A DNA stretch of 64,000 nt from Diplonema papillatum (Eukaryota; Euglenozoa; Diplonemea; Diplonemida; Diplonemidae): NCBI GenBank assembly GCA_030068145.1, contig JAPJBO010000469.1, forward strand, positions 1 through 64,000, in the 5' to 3' direction. The notes beneath the pieces were generated by a model, which was not told the origin of the DNA, did no database searches, and saw nothing but the letters and a program-made list of their open reading frames with translations. A program made the position numbers and the translations under genes. Positions 1 to 9,957 of the stretch are shown in pieces. Position 1 is the first letter of the stretch. The number at the start of each line of letters is the position of its first letter.

Positions 1-30
1 AGTAAGATTCGAGCTAACCCACCGTGCACG

Positions 31-120
31 AGTAAACGTAAACGTTTACCGTTTATAACGTTTACGTTTACTCGTTTTGGAGCAAACGCGTTTACTCCAC
101 GTTTACTGGCTACACTGCCC
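31..120. repeat. TAAACG/CGTTTA palindromic cluster, copy 1
   Basis: Alternating TAAACG and CGTTTA hexamers form overlapping palindromes, followed by GGCTACACTG. A second copy in the same orientation lies at 23203-23310, where it starts CAGTGTTCC. The CAGTG-like ends resemble hAT-type termini, so this may be a small non-autonomous DNA element. No clear target duplication is visible. Confidence 0.45.
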
Positions 121-221
121 TGGGGGGGAACTTTAGTCAAATGTTGGGTAAGAGTTGGGGGTATGATGCTAACATCAACGGAAGGGGTAGACAGGAAATC
201 AGAAGTGATCATGTTCTGTGT

Positions 222-249
222 GGGGGGGGGGGGGGGGGGGGGGGGGGGG
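222..249. repeat. poly-G tract of 28 bases
   Basis: An uninterrupted run of G. Its length may not be reliable in the assembly. It can form G-quadruplex structures. Confidence 0.8.
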
Positions 250-579
250 CGTGTATGCGTCGAGTCGGACCGGGGTAGTCCACTCGTGGGGGGGTCCGGT
301 CGGGGGGCACTCCGGGGACGGCGTGAATCCAGCGGGTTGAAACGGGTGGTGCGTGCTGCCGTGCCGTCACGGTCGCGCTTAGGAGTCGATGGCCTTCTTA
401 ACTGCGGAGTCAATGGCTTTCAATGGGGACTTAGGTTCTTGGATACGCCCTAGGGCTGCTTCGCCTGCTTTGCCGTAATCTGGTTCGGTGTGTTGCTAGC
501 TGTGGTCTTGGAGAGTGAGAGCGGGGATCCGGTTGAGGAGCCACGTCGTAGCCGGCCCAACAAATACGAGGTGGCGAAC

Positions 580-1173
580 TCACAAAGCCTCGGCAGCCGG
601 CCGGTCCTGGCCTCGGCGGCTCAGAATTTCGGTGACGATGCTCGTGCGATACGCCCTGTACACATTCAGGGGCAGGCAGCAGTACACAAACGCGAGGGCG
701 TGGGCGACTAGCGATTTCACCGCGGCCGCGTGGCACACGCCTTCGGAGCCCACGTACCGCATGGACAGCGCGATGCCAACAAACCCGGGCAGCATGATGA
801 GGAAGGCCACAAGCCGGTCGCAGAACCAACAGCGCGAGCCGGCTTGCTGCAAGACTCGCTCTGCATGGGCCTCCCCGTTGCGCATGGCATCGTCGAGCTC
901 GTGCCAGAGCACCCAGAGATAAGCCGCGTTCATGCCCACACACACGACCGCCGCAACCAACATCGCCGGCACGGGCTGGTCGCACCCGCTCGTTGTGTCT
1001 CCCGCAAACGCCAGCACCACCAACAGGACGGCAACGCCGTTCCACCCCACCGAGCCCCACGGGAGCCCTAAGACCGGCTGCGCCTCAATGCAGCAGCACG
1101 CGTTCCATCCCCTCGCCACCCCGCGCACGCAGTAGCCGAAGCCGCTTGCCACGCGCTCGGAGCAGTGGGGCAT
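580..1173 (-). CDS. small four-helix membrane protein, unknown family
   Basis: A 197-codon frame opens with a true ATG (MPHCSERVAS) and ends in TGA. Hydrophobic segments lie near residues 44-58, 68-90, 119-140 and 149-170, with a short charged loop at 92-112 (HELDDAMRN...) and a basic tail (SRRGQDRPAAEAL). It is rich in Cys. The composition is GC-rich like the better-supported genes, and unlike the surrounding repeats. I do not recognise a family. It could be a complete small membrane protein or the last exon of a larger one; no upstream exon was identified. It is followed in the direction of transcription only by unannotated sequence and the poly-G tract. Confidence 0.5.
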   Translation of the reverse strand: MPHCSERVASGFGYCVRGVARGWNACCCIEAQPVLGLPWGSVGWNGVAVLLVVLAFAGDTTSGCDQPVPAMLVAAVVCVGMNAAYLWVLWHELDDAMRNGEAHAERVLQQAGSRCWFCDRLVAFLIMLPGFVGIALSMRYVGSEGVCHAAAVKSLVAHALAFVYCCLPLNVYRAYRTSIVTEILSRRGQDRPAAEAL

Positions 1174-1278
1174 ACTCCCCCTTTTTTCTCTCCTGGGGGA
1201 TTCGAGCCTATCTACCGTATGTGGAATACGCTGCTAACATGTGCAGTCAGCCAGCACGTTCCCGGATCTCTCTTGACC

Positions 1279-1965
1279 CGACACGGCTGCCACCCTATCG
1301 CCGCTGCAGTTGCGCAGCAAGGTGTACGCAGCCTCCATACAACAGCCGCATCAGACGCGGGTCGATCCGAACGCAAGCTAGGGGAGGTGGCGTACTTGAC
1401 GATCCGAGCGCTAGCTAGGGGAGGTGGCGTACTTGATGATCCGAGCGCTAGCTAGGGGAGGTGGCGTACTTGATGATCCGAGCGCTAGCTAGGAGAGGTG
1501 GCGTACTTGACGATCCGAGCGCTAGCTAGGGGAGGTGGCGTACTTGATGATCCGAGCGCTAGCTAGGGGAGGTGGCGTACTTGATGATCCGAGCGCTAGC
1601 TAGGGGAGGTGGCGTACTTGATGATCCGAGCGCTAGCTAGGGGAGGTGGCGTACTTGATGATCCGAGCGCTAGCTAGGGGAGGTGGCGTACTTGATGATC
1701 CGAGCGCTAGCTAGGGGAGGTGACGTACTTGATGATCCGAGCGCTAGCTAGGGGAGGTGGCGTACTTGATGATCCCAGCGCTAGCTAGGGGAGGTGGCGT
1801 ACTTGATGATCCGAGCGCTAGCTAGGGGAGGTGGCGTACTTGATGATCCGAGCGACACGGCTGCCACCCTATCGCCGCAGCAGTTGCGCAGCAAGGTGTA
1901 CGCAGGCAGTCCATACAACAGCCGCATCAGACGCGGGTCGATCCGAGCGCTAGCTAGGGGAGGTG
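1279..1965. repeat. 37-bp minisatellite (13 units) between two ~105-bp direct repeats
   Basis: Units of 37 bp containing CTAGCTAGGGGAGGTGGCG run from about 1370 to 1858. The sequence before the array (1279-1380, beginning GACACGGCTGCC) recurs after it (1853-1965), so the array sits inside a larger duplication. The units are almost identical, which suggests recent expansion. No gene is evident. Confidence 0.85.
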
Positions 1966-2116
1966 GCAGCCAGAACGGAGGAGAAAGAAAAGACGACTGG
2001 GTGATCTGCGCGTAACAAAGAGAAAGGGGGACAGGAGGGGAGGGGGGGGTGCCGCACAAAAAACAACCCTGCACCCACGAGAGGACGAAAGAGGGGAAAC
2101 GGAAAGCCCTAAACCT

Positions 2117-3720
2117 TTAAAACGGTCGCGCCTGCACCCGAAGGAGCCTGCAACGCAACCCTCCGGCCATGGCCTTCAGAGGGAAGACGAGCACCGAGAG
2201 ACCTTGAAGGCTATCAAAGAGTTTCACTGAGGGAATCGCGGCAAGGAGCCTGCAGCGCAACCCTCCGGCCATGGCCTTCAGAGGGAAGACGAGCACCGAG
2301 AGACCTTGAAGGCTATCAAAGAGTTTCACTGAGGGAATCGCGGCAAGGAGCCTGCAACGCAACCCTCCGGCCATGGCCTTCAGAGGGAAGACGAGCAACG
2401 AGAGACCTTGAAGGCTATCAAAGAGTTTCACTGAGGGAATCGCGGCAAGGAGCCTGCAGCGCAACCCTCTGGCCATGGCCTCCAGAGGGAAGACGAACAC
2501 CGAGAGACCTTGAAGGCTATCAAAGAGTTTCACTGAGGGAATCGCGGCAAGGAGCCTGCAGCGCAACCCTCCGGCCATGGCCTTCAGAGGGAAGACGAGC
2601 ACCGAGAGACCTTGAAGGCTATCAAAGAGTTTCACTGAGGGAATCGCGGCAAGGAGCCTGCAACGCAACCCTCCGGCCATGGCCTTCAGAGGGAAGACGA
2701 GCAACGAGAGACCTTGAAGGCTATCAAAGAGTTTCACTGAGGGAATCGCGGCAAGGAGCCTGCAGCGCAACCCTCCGGCCATGGCCTTCAGAGGGAAGAC
2801 GAGCACCGAGAGACCTTGAAGGCTATCAAAGAGTTTCACTGAGGGAATCGCGGCAAGGAGCCTGCAGCGCAACCCTCCGGCCATGGCCTTCAGAGGGAAG
2901 ACGAGCACCGAGAGACCTTGAAGGCCATCAAAGAGTTTCACTGAGGGAATCGCGGCAAGGAGCCTGCAGCGCAACCCTCCGGCCATGGCCTTCAGAGGGA
3001 AGACGAGCACCGAGAGACCTTGAAGGCCATCAAAGAGTTTCACTGAGGGAATCGCGGCAAGGAGCCTGCAGCGCAACCCTCCGGCCATGGCCTTCAGAGG
3101 GAAGACGAGCACCGAGAGACCTTGAAGGCTATCAAAGAGTTTCACTGAGGGAATCGCGGCAAGGAGCCTGCAACGCAACCCTCCGGCCATGGCCTTCAGA
3201 GGGAAGACGAGCAACGAGAGACCTTGAAGGCTATCAAAGAGTTTCACTGAGGGAATCGCGGCAAGGAGCCTGCAACGCAACCCTCCGGCCATGGCCTTCA
3301 GAGGGAAGACGAGCAACGAGAGACCTTGAAGGCTATCAAAGAGTTTCACTGAGGGAATCGCGGCAAGGAGCCTGCAACGCAACCCTCCGGCCATGGCCTT
3401 CAGAGGGAAGACGAGCAACGAGAGACCTTGAAGGCTATCAAAGAGTTTCACTGAGGGAATCGCGGCAAGGAGCCTGCAACGCAACCCTCCGGCCATGGCC
3501 TTCAGAGGGAAGACGAGCAACGAGAGACCTTGAAGGCTATCAAAGAGTTTCACTGAGGGAATCGCGGCAAGGAGCCTGCAACGCAACCCTCCGGCCATGG
3601 CCTTCAGAGGGAAGACGAGCAACGAGAGACCTTGAAGGCTATCAAAGAGTTTCACTGAGGGAATCGCGGCAAGGAGCCTGCAGCGCAACCCTCTGGCCAT
3701 GGCCTCCAGAGGGAAGACGA
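2117..3720. repeat. 102-bp minisatellite, about 16 units
   Basis: Period is exactly 102 bp (for example GGCAAGGAGCCTG at 2240 and 2342). Units differ by a few substitutions (GCAACG/GCAGCG, GAGCACC/GAGCAAC). Because 102 is a multiple of three, a minus-strand frame of 549 codons runs through it (34-residue unit, ...IPSVKLFDSLQGLS...). I see no domain or gene structure around it, so the frame is probably a by-product of the period. Confidence 0.85.
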
Positions 3721-3894
3721 ACACCGAAGGCCACCAAAGAACTTCAGGTTCACGCCGTCCCCACAAAGCTGCTGGAAGCCGTCACATCGACACCTCAATC
3801 TGCATTCAAGAAAGCTGCTGGAAGCCGTCACCGACACCTCGACCTGCATACAAGAAAGCTGCGACCGAAGCGGTTCAACACTCCCGGAGTGTCG

Positions 3895-4009
3895 GCAGCG
3901 GGGAAAGAAGACCCTGTTGAGTTTGGCCCTAGTCTGACTTTGTGCAGTGGCACTGTCCCTACCTACTATCTGGCGAAACAGCAGTCAAGGGAACGGACTT
4001 GAAACTGTC

Positions 4010-4040
<31 letters not shown>

Positions 4041-4235
4041 GCTAGTCTGCCTTTGTGCAGTGGCACTGTCCCTACCTACTATCTGGCGAAACAGCAGTCA
4101 AGGGAACGGACTTGAAACTGTCAGCGGGGAAAGAAGACCTTGTTGAGCTTGACGCTAGTCTGCCTTTGTGCAGTGGCACTGTCCCCGCCTACTATCTGGC
4201 GAAACAGCAGTCAAGGGAACGGACTTGAAACTGTC

Positions 4236-4266
<31 letters not shown>

Positions 4267-4574
4267 GCTAGTCTGCCTTTGTGCAGTGGCACTGTCCCCG
4301 CCTACTATCTGGCGAAACAGCAGTCAAGGGAACGGACTTGAAACTGTCAGCGGGTAAAGAAGACCCTGTTGAGTTTGGCCCTAGTCTGACTTTGTGCAGT
4401 GGCACTGTCCCTACCTACTATCTGGCGAAACAGCAGTCAAGGGAACGGACTTGAAACTGTCATTCGGGAAAGAAGACCTTGTTGAGCTTGACGCTAGTCT
4501 GCCTTTGTGCAGTGGCACTGTCCCTACCTACTATCTGGCGAAACAGCAGTCAAGGGAACGGACTTGAAACTGTC

Positions 4575-4605
<31 letters not shown>

Positions 4606-4687
4606 GCTAGTCTGCCTTTGTGCAGTGGCACTGTCCCTACCTACTATCTGGCGAAACAGCAGTCAAGGGAACGGACTTGAAACTGTC

Positions 4688-4718
<31 letters not shown>

Positions 4719-4800
4719 GCTAGTCTGCCTTTGTGCAGTGGCACTGTCCCTACCTACTATCTGGCGAAACAGCAGTCAAGGGAACGGACTTGAAACTGTC

Positions 4801-4831
<31 letters not shown>

Positions 4832-5090
4832 GCTAGTCTGCCTTTGTGCAGTGGCACTGTCCCTACCTACTATCTGGCGAAACAGCAGTCAAGGGAACGG
4901 ACTTTGAAACTGTCAGCGGGGAAAGAAGACCTTGTTGAGCTTGACGCTAGTCTGCCTTTGTGCAGTGGCACTGTCCCCGCCTACTATCTGGCGAAACAGC
5001 AGTCAAGGGAACGGACTTGAAACTGTCAGCGGGTAAAGAAGACCCTGTTGAGTTTGGCCCTAGTCTGCCTTTGTGCAGTGGCACTGTCCC
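3895..5090. repeat. 114-bp minisatellite, about 11 units
   Basis: Repeated unit carrying GCAGTGGCACTGTCCC and GAACGGACTTGAAACTGTC, with a period of about 114 bp. It directly follows the 102-bp array after a short spacer (3721-3894) that holds an imperfect duplication around GACGGCTTCCAGCAGC (minus strand). Confidence 0.85.
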
Positions 5091-5265
5091 GAACACGAGC
5101 TGCATTCGCACGTCTTGAAGACGTAGTACTTTGAAAGCGAGTTCCTTCTGGGGCACTTTGAACACGAGCTGCATGTGCACGTCTTGAAGACGTGGTACTT
5201 TGAAAGCGTGGTCTTTCTGGGGCATTTTGAGCACGAGCTGCATTCGCACGTCTTGTTGCTGGTTT
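5090..5265. repeat. 69-bp minisatellite, first locus (about 2.5 units)
   Basis: The unit contains the near-palindrome CGTCTTGAAGACG and GAACACGAGCTGCATTCG. The same unit recurs at 21245-21472, 16 kb away. The array abuts the end of the 114-bp array. Confidence 0.8.
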
Positions 5266-5421
5266 CCGGGTCCATGTGCCCCCCTTTTGGTTAACGTTCG
5301 TTAGTCACGATTACAGGCAGCCACGTGGACCTATGAGCCCGCAGCTCCCCTCGGCAACGTGAAGAATTTAGTGTCGTTGATGCTCCCGCTGCGTGGTCAA
5401 CCAAGAGCTCGGATAGACGGA

Positions 5422-5668
5422 ATAAATACTTGACGTAGCTGCTTTGACTCCGAATGGAAGGGAGAAAATACTCGAGCACTGCCTTTGTGCTCATTTCGAA
5501 GGAGGCTAGAGGGGGAGAAAACAATACAACTACAAAGTGGGTTTTGTTGAACGCTTACGCCCGCCACTAAACCCAGATTTACTTGTGTTTCGTGTGGGCT
5601 ACACTCCTTTGTCTATCGCAACTGGCAGTCTCCTCAAGCATTTCCTACAAAGCAGGTGCTTATACGAA
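5422..5668 (+). mobile_element. family B short interspersed element inside a family A remnant
   Basis: 5422-5466 matches the 5' end of family A (GACTCCGAATGGAAGGGAG). It is immediately followed by a family B copy starting AGAAAATACTCGAG and ending CAGGTGCTTATACGAAAAAT. Family B also occurs at 9645, 19527(-), 20142, 25151, 52314 and 57952. Families A and B share their first ~10 bases and a related 3' end (CATTTCCT...AAGC-GG-GCTTAT then A-rich). Confidence 0.65.
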
Positions 5669-5681
5669 AAATAATATTGGT

Positions 5682-5944
5682 ACGATGCCAAAACCCCCCC
5701 CCTCCCCTTTGCACTAATAAAAAATTTTTTGACGTCATCCTGTACTGTATGCCGGCCCCGAAACCCTGTCTGTGCGGCCGAAAACGGGCCCTAAACGGGG
5801 TTTGGCGGGTTAAGTGAAGGTAAAGGGGCCTCAGAAGGCCCACAAGTGGTCCCAGATGGGGTTTCGGGGCCAGTAAGGGGTGACGTCGAAAAGTATTTTA
5901 TTAGTGCAAAGGGGAGGGGGGGGGTTTTGGCATCGTCTCATATA
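5682..5944 (+). mobile_element. MITE-like element M1, copy 1
   Basis: Terminal inverted repeats of about 35 bp: ACGATGCCAAAACCCCC... at the left, and its reverse complement ending GGTTTTGGCATCGT at the right, both followed inward by a CTCCCC/GGGGAG tract, TTTGCACTAATAAA and a GACGTCA-type palindrome. The ~260-bp length and lack of coding capacity fit a non-autonomous DNA transposon. Copy 2 lies inverted at 6197-6465. Confidence 0.75.
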
Positions 5945-5968
5945 GACGTAGCGTGGCAGGTAGCGATG

Positions 5969-6196
5969 GCAAATACAATGCAAACACAATCTGATTTGTT
6001 CTTCGCTTACACCATCCGTGTGTTGTTTTCTCACTCAGGACTTTGACCTGTTGTGTTTGTGTGATTTGTCGTGTAGGGGTAGACGCATGACCTCCGTTCA
6101 ACACGTGGTTCGGTAGTTACAGCACTTGAGATCCTTCGGTTCTTTGTCGGGCAGCATCGTCGAGCATTTCCTTCCAAGCTGGCGCTTATGTAAAAA
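5969..6196 (+). mobile_element. family A element, truncated copy between two M1 elements
   Basis: Matches the 3' ~230 bp of family A: GCAAATACAATGC, ACACAATCTGATTTGTTC, GACCTGTTGTGTTTG, CACGTGGTTCGGTAG, ending GGCGCTTATGTAAAAAT. The M1 copies touch it on both sides. Confidence 0.75.
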
Positions 6197-6465
6197 TATG
6201 AGACGATGCCAAAACCCCCCCCTCCCCTTTGCACTAATAAAATACGTTTCGACGTCACCCCTTACTGGCCCCGAAACCCCACCTGGGACCACTTCTGGGC
6301 CTTCTGAGGCCCCTTTACCTTCACTTAACCCGCCAAAAAACGTTTAGGGCCCGTTTTGGGCCGCATAGACAGGGTTTCGGGGCCGGCGTACAGTATGGGG
6401 TGACGTCAAAAAATGTTTTATTAGTGCAAAGGGGAGGGGGGGGTTTTTTTTGGCATCTTGTCATA
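6197..6465 (-). mobile_element. MITE-like element M1, copy 2 (inverted)
   Basis: TATGAGACGATGCCAAAACC at the left and GGTTTTTTTTGGCATCTTG at the right. The internal sequence is the reverse complement of copy 1 (CCCGAAACCCTGTCTGTGC in copy 1, its complement here). Confidence 0.75.
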
Positions 6466-7072
6466 TGGTACGCTGATGATTTGTTATCAAGCAAGTTGAA
6501 CAATCCGCTGTGCCAATTCCCTCAGTGAACTGCTATCTACATCTCCCCCACGTGCGACCCACTTTGCCTCGATTTACAGTTTTAGCCTGCACAATACATT
6601 GAAGGGCAGCCCGCAAGATTGTATGATCTAGTAACAGTACTAAAAAGAGAGGTGCTTCGTTTTGCGTGTGCGTGCAGGTTGTATCGTTTTCCCACTTATA
6701 TTTTACCCTGTGTCATGTTCAGGTTCGTAATTCTGATCAACCCCAAAACACGCTGCCTACGTCTTTATTAAAGTTAGGAACCGCCTCACACAGCGGGAGG
6801 GGGATTGCAAGAACGTGCTTGGAATGGGTATTCGCTCAACAGCGCATTAGTCCCGTCTGCGCCGTGTTTCGGTCCCATAAGCCGCGGACACATGAGGCGG
6901 ACCATCATCAGCGCGGAACCTGAGTCTGCAGACAGGACTGCGGCGTGAGTCTGGTTTGCCAGGCGGCTGTTCGTAGCTCGTCACAGCCAGGACCACCACC
7001 CGTGCTACCAGAGCATAGGCGAATCCATCACGGGGGGAGGAGGCCCCTACAACCGTGTCTGTGCAGCCAGTT
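6466..7072. other. intergenic, no gene seen
   Basis: No convincing coding frame. 6715-6780 holds TCTGATCAACCCC-AAAACACGCT, which resembles 11030-11065; this is another diverged dispersed repeat. Confidence 0.5.
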
Positions 7073-7370
7073 AAAAAAACTCGACGTTGCTGCTTCGACT
7101 CCGAATGGAAGGGAGGAAATATAGAGGTAAGGGGCAAATACAATACAAACACAATCTGATTTGTTCTTCGCTTACACCACCATGTGTTGTTTTCTCACTC
7201 AGGACTTTGACCTGTTGTGTTTGTGTGATTTGTCGTGCAGGGGTAGACCCGCATGACCTCCCGTCAGTTCAACACGCGGTTCGGTAGTTACAGCACTTGG
7301 GATCCCTTCTGTTCTTTGTCGGGCAGCATCGTCGAGCATTTCCTTTCAAGCTGGCGCTTATGTAAAAAAC
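7073..7370 (+). mobile_element. family A element, near full length
   Basis: Runs from AAAAAACTCGACGTTGCTGC to GGCGCTTATGTAAAAAACTC, about 300 bp. The A-rich ACTC motif occurs at both ends. No internal coding frame and no convincing tRNA-type A/B boxes. Confidence 0.75.
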
Positions 7371-8474
7371 TCAGGGTCCCCGCCCTGATTGTGACTGCGA
7401 CTCGCTAGGCAGCACTGACTTGTCTTCTCTGACGTGGCAATCCGCCCCACACCGCGGGAGGGAAATCTTAGTTGTAGAGCGCGGGAGGGGGTGCTATTTA
7501 ACCTCTGCCGCCGCCTCTGCGCCGATTGGGTCCCGAACAAGAACAGGCGTGTGTTGGTTTGTACGTGCCGGGGGAAGATTGGCCTGCTCGTGATTGATAG
7601 TGAGTGAATATGATCGTGAGGCTAATCTTCTCCCAAACACGCTGCCAGCGTTCTCTTTCGTGTTAACAAAGCAGTGGTACTACGGAAACTTAATAGTCGT
7701 GCCATACCCACTTCGCTTCAACACATGTCACTAATGGCAGTGCTACATTTCAGCTCAATCGTTGAGCGATTGAAGAACAATCATAGTGGAGTATCCCCCA
7801 CACCCCCCCATAGGCCGCCAGTTGCGAACCACGAAGGAGGAAACCGTACACCGCGAGGGTAGGAGAAAGTAGAAAGGGAAATTAGAGCTTCCGTTGACCG
7901 CACTGCCCTGAACCCGAATCCTGGCCGTGGTTTCAGGTGGCAAATTGTCAAATGACCCGTGATCAGAAGGTCCTACTCTTGGGCGGTTCAGTTTCCTCAC
8001 ACATTGCATGTGGGCTAAAAATCGTACTGTAATAACTCGACACGAAATACACACTGAAACGCAGGCGGATCTGGTTAAGTGTCAAGTGGCAGCGATAGCT
8101 CGCTATGGAGTGTCGCATGCTATATGATGTGAAACACCAATACACGGTCATGTGTATTTGCTTCTCCCCTCGTTGAAAAAAGCAGAAGAAATGCGCAGTT
8201 TTGTTGTCGTCGTTGTTGTTGCTGTTGTTGTTGTTGAAAGCTCGTGAGTAGATGGTTTGTCGAAAGAAATGGACCTCGCAGACTGCGGAGGGATCGATGA
8301 TCGCGGGAGAAGAGAGATTTGTTTTTTATTTATTTTTTTTTACTTCTCTTTTGTCGATGGATCGCGGGTCAAGCGGCTAGCAACTACCCAATCAATGGCA
8401 ACGGGCGTCGGCTTCGTCGCTGTTCGCGCGGACAAGCCCAGAGAGCCCCGACTCAGCTGCGGTAGCAACGTTTG

Positions 8475-8668
8475 CCATTTGGCTTGCCGTCTTATTTCTC
8501 GGCCTTTGTAGCTGGTCCGGGGAATTACGGTAAACGAAAAATCAACTTTCGTTAGATCAGCGTCTGGTATCCATCCTTGGCTTCGTCGCTGTTGGGACTC
8601 GCGTGGACAAGCCCAGAGAGCCCCGACTCAGCTGCGGTAGCTACGTTTGCAGCTCTGTCAGTGGTACT
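8475..8668. repeat. ~190-bp direct repeat, left copy
   Basis: From TTTGGCTTGCCGTCTTATTT to GCAGCTCTGTCAGTGG. It recurs nearly unchanged at 9231-9410 with a ~10-bp deletion near CCCAGAGAG. Part of it (ACAAGCCCAGAGAGCCCC) also occurs just upstream at about 8430. At 8765-8784 a hairpin TTTAGCCACA/TGTGGCTAAA lies between the copies. 7371-8474 shows no gene. Confidence 0.7.
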
Positions 8669-9230
8669 GAAGCATCGAGGCGTGGCGTACCTGTTGGGGC
8701 TTGGGGCTCGGGGCAGGGGCTGGTGAGCCACAACTTGCCACAATGTGGCCCATTTAGCCACGACTTTAGCCACAATGCTGTGGCTAAATTGTGGCTAAAT
8801 GTGCAAATCTTTTTTTTCTGACAACCGAAATCCTCTCCTAATCCGACATTTTGGGCTGAAACTTTGTAAAACCGCCGGTTTCTCGTATTTTTTTTTGTGA
8901 TCTTTGGGTTACAAAGTTAGCCTGGTCTGCCTAACCAGGCTTAGGAGCCTGGTCCAGGGCCGCAAGTTGGGGCTTGGGGGCTTGGGGCTTGCGCTGAACA
9001 CGACCCGAGACAGTCAACCAAACAGGGCAGAGCGGACGGGGTTGTCACTGTTGACATCTCTGATTCAAGCTTTGCGCGCTGCGGTTAATTTTTTACCGGC
9101 AACCTGCGTAGTATGCAGTCCCAGACGGCACCCTTGAGGAGGTTCCGAGGACACCGCCCTTCATTCCATCCCATGAGAAGAACTATTATTAACCAACCGC
9201 GCTGTTGGATACCGAAGCCCACCACCTGGC

Positions 9231-9410
9231 ATTTGGCTTGCCGTCTTATTTCTCGGCCTTTGTAGCTGGTCCGGGGAATTACGGTAAACGAAAAATCAAC
9301 TTTCGTTAGATCAGCGTCTGGTATCCATCCTTGGCTTCGTCGCTGTTGGGACTCGCGTGGACAAGCCCAGAGAGCTGCGGTAGCTACGTTTGCAGCTCTG
9401 TCAGTGGATC
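9231..9410. repeat. ~190-bp direct repeat, right copy
   Basis: Second copy of the 8475-8668 sequence. The pair is 755 bp apart, which could be a small segmental duplication or LTR-like ends. The interval holds no recognisable coding sequence. Just downstream, 9434-9482 (GCTACACGGGAGCCAAGCTT) is shared with 63222-63270. Confidence 0.65.
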
Positions 9411-9644
9411 AGTGGACAGCAAGCACATGTGTACCGAGGAAAGCTTGCTACACGGGAGCCAAGCTTCACGTGTTCGGCGGTACTGGCAGAGCCACCCAGT
9501 ATTGGACCCAGTAACGCGCCCCTGCCACGGAGCGAACTCGTTCTTCTTCTCTCGTCTTCCGCACTACTGCCAGAAAAAAAAACGGAAAGCGGGCGATAAG
9601 CCCCTAGCCGTGGGCAGAATCGCAGGGACTTGGTGCGTGCGCGT

Positions 9645-9957
9645 GGAGAGAAAATACTACGAGGGACTGCCATGTGCTTATTTCGACGGGGGCTGGAGGG
9701 GGAAACCCCCGTATAATTACTTTGTTGCACGCTTATGCCCACCACTAAGCCTAGATTTTTCTGTGTTTCGTGTGGGCTACAGCACATTTACCTCCTTTGA
9801 GATTGAAGTATTGTTGCGATAGTGGGGAGTCATCGGCATGCCGAAGAGAACCACACTATGCGATTGAAATTTTGTTGCGATAGTACTACTTTGATATTTC
9901 GCAATCGGCAGTCTTCTCAAGCATTTCCTGCAAGCAGGTGCTTGCACAAAAAGCATT
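9645..9957 (+). mobile_element. family B element, diverged copy
   Basis: Starts AGAAAATACTACGAGGG, contains CGTGTGGGCTACAGCACATT, ends CATTTCCTGCAAGCAGGTGC. It carries an internal insertion or duplication (GATTGAAGTATTGTTGCGAT is repeated with one substitution). Confidence 0.6.

Noticed and set aside
2117..3766. 549-codon minus-strand frame with 34-residue repeats
   Set aside because: It is entirely a 102-bp minisatellite. The period is a multiple of three, and no domain, start context or splice site supports a gene.
8475..9410. LTR retrotransposon based on the 190-bp direct repeats
   Set aside because: The 560 bp between the copies has no gag/pol, and the copies lack TG...CA ends and target duplications; local duplication is simpler.
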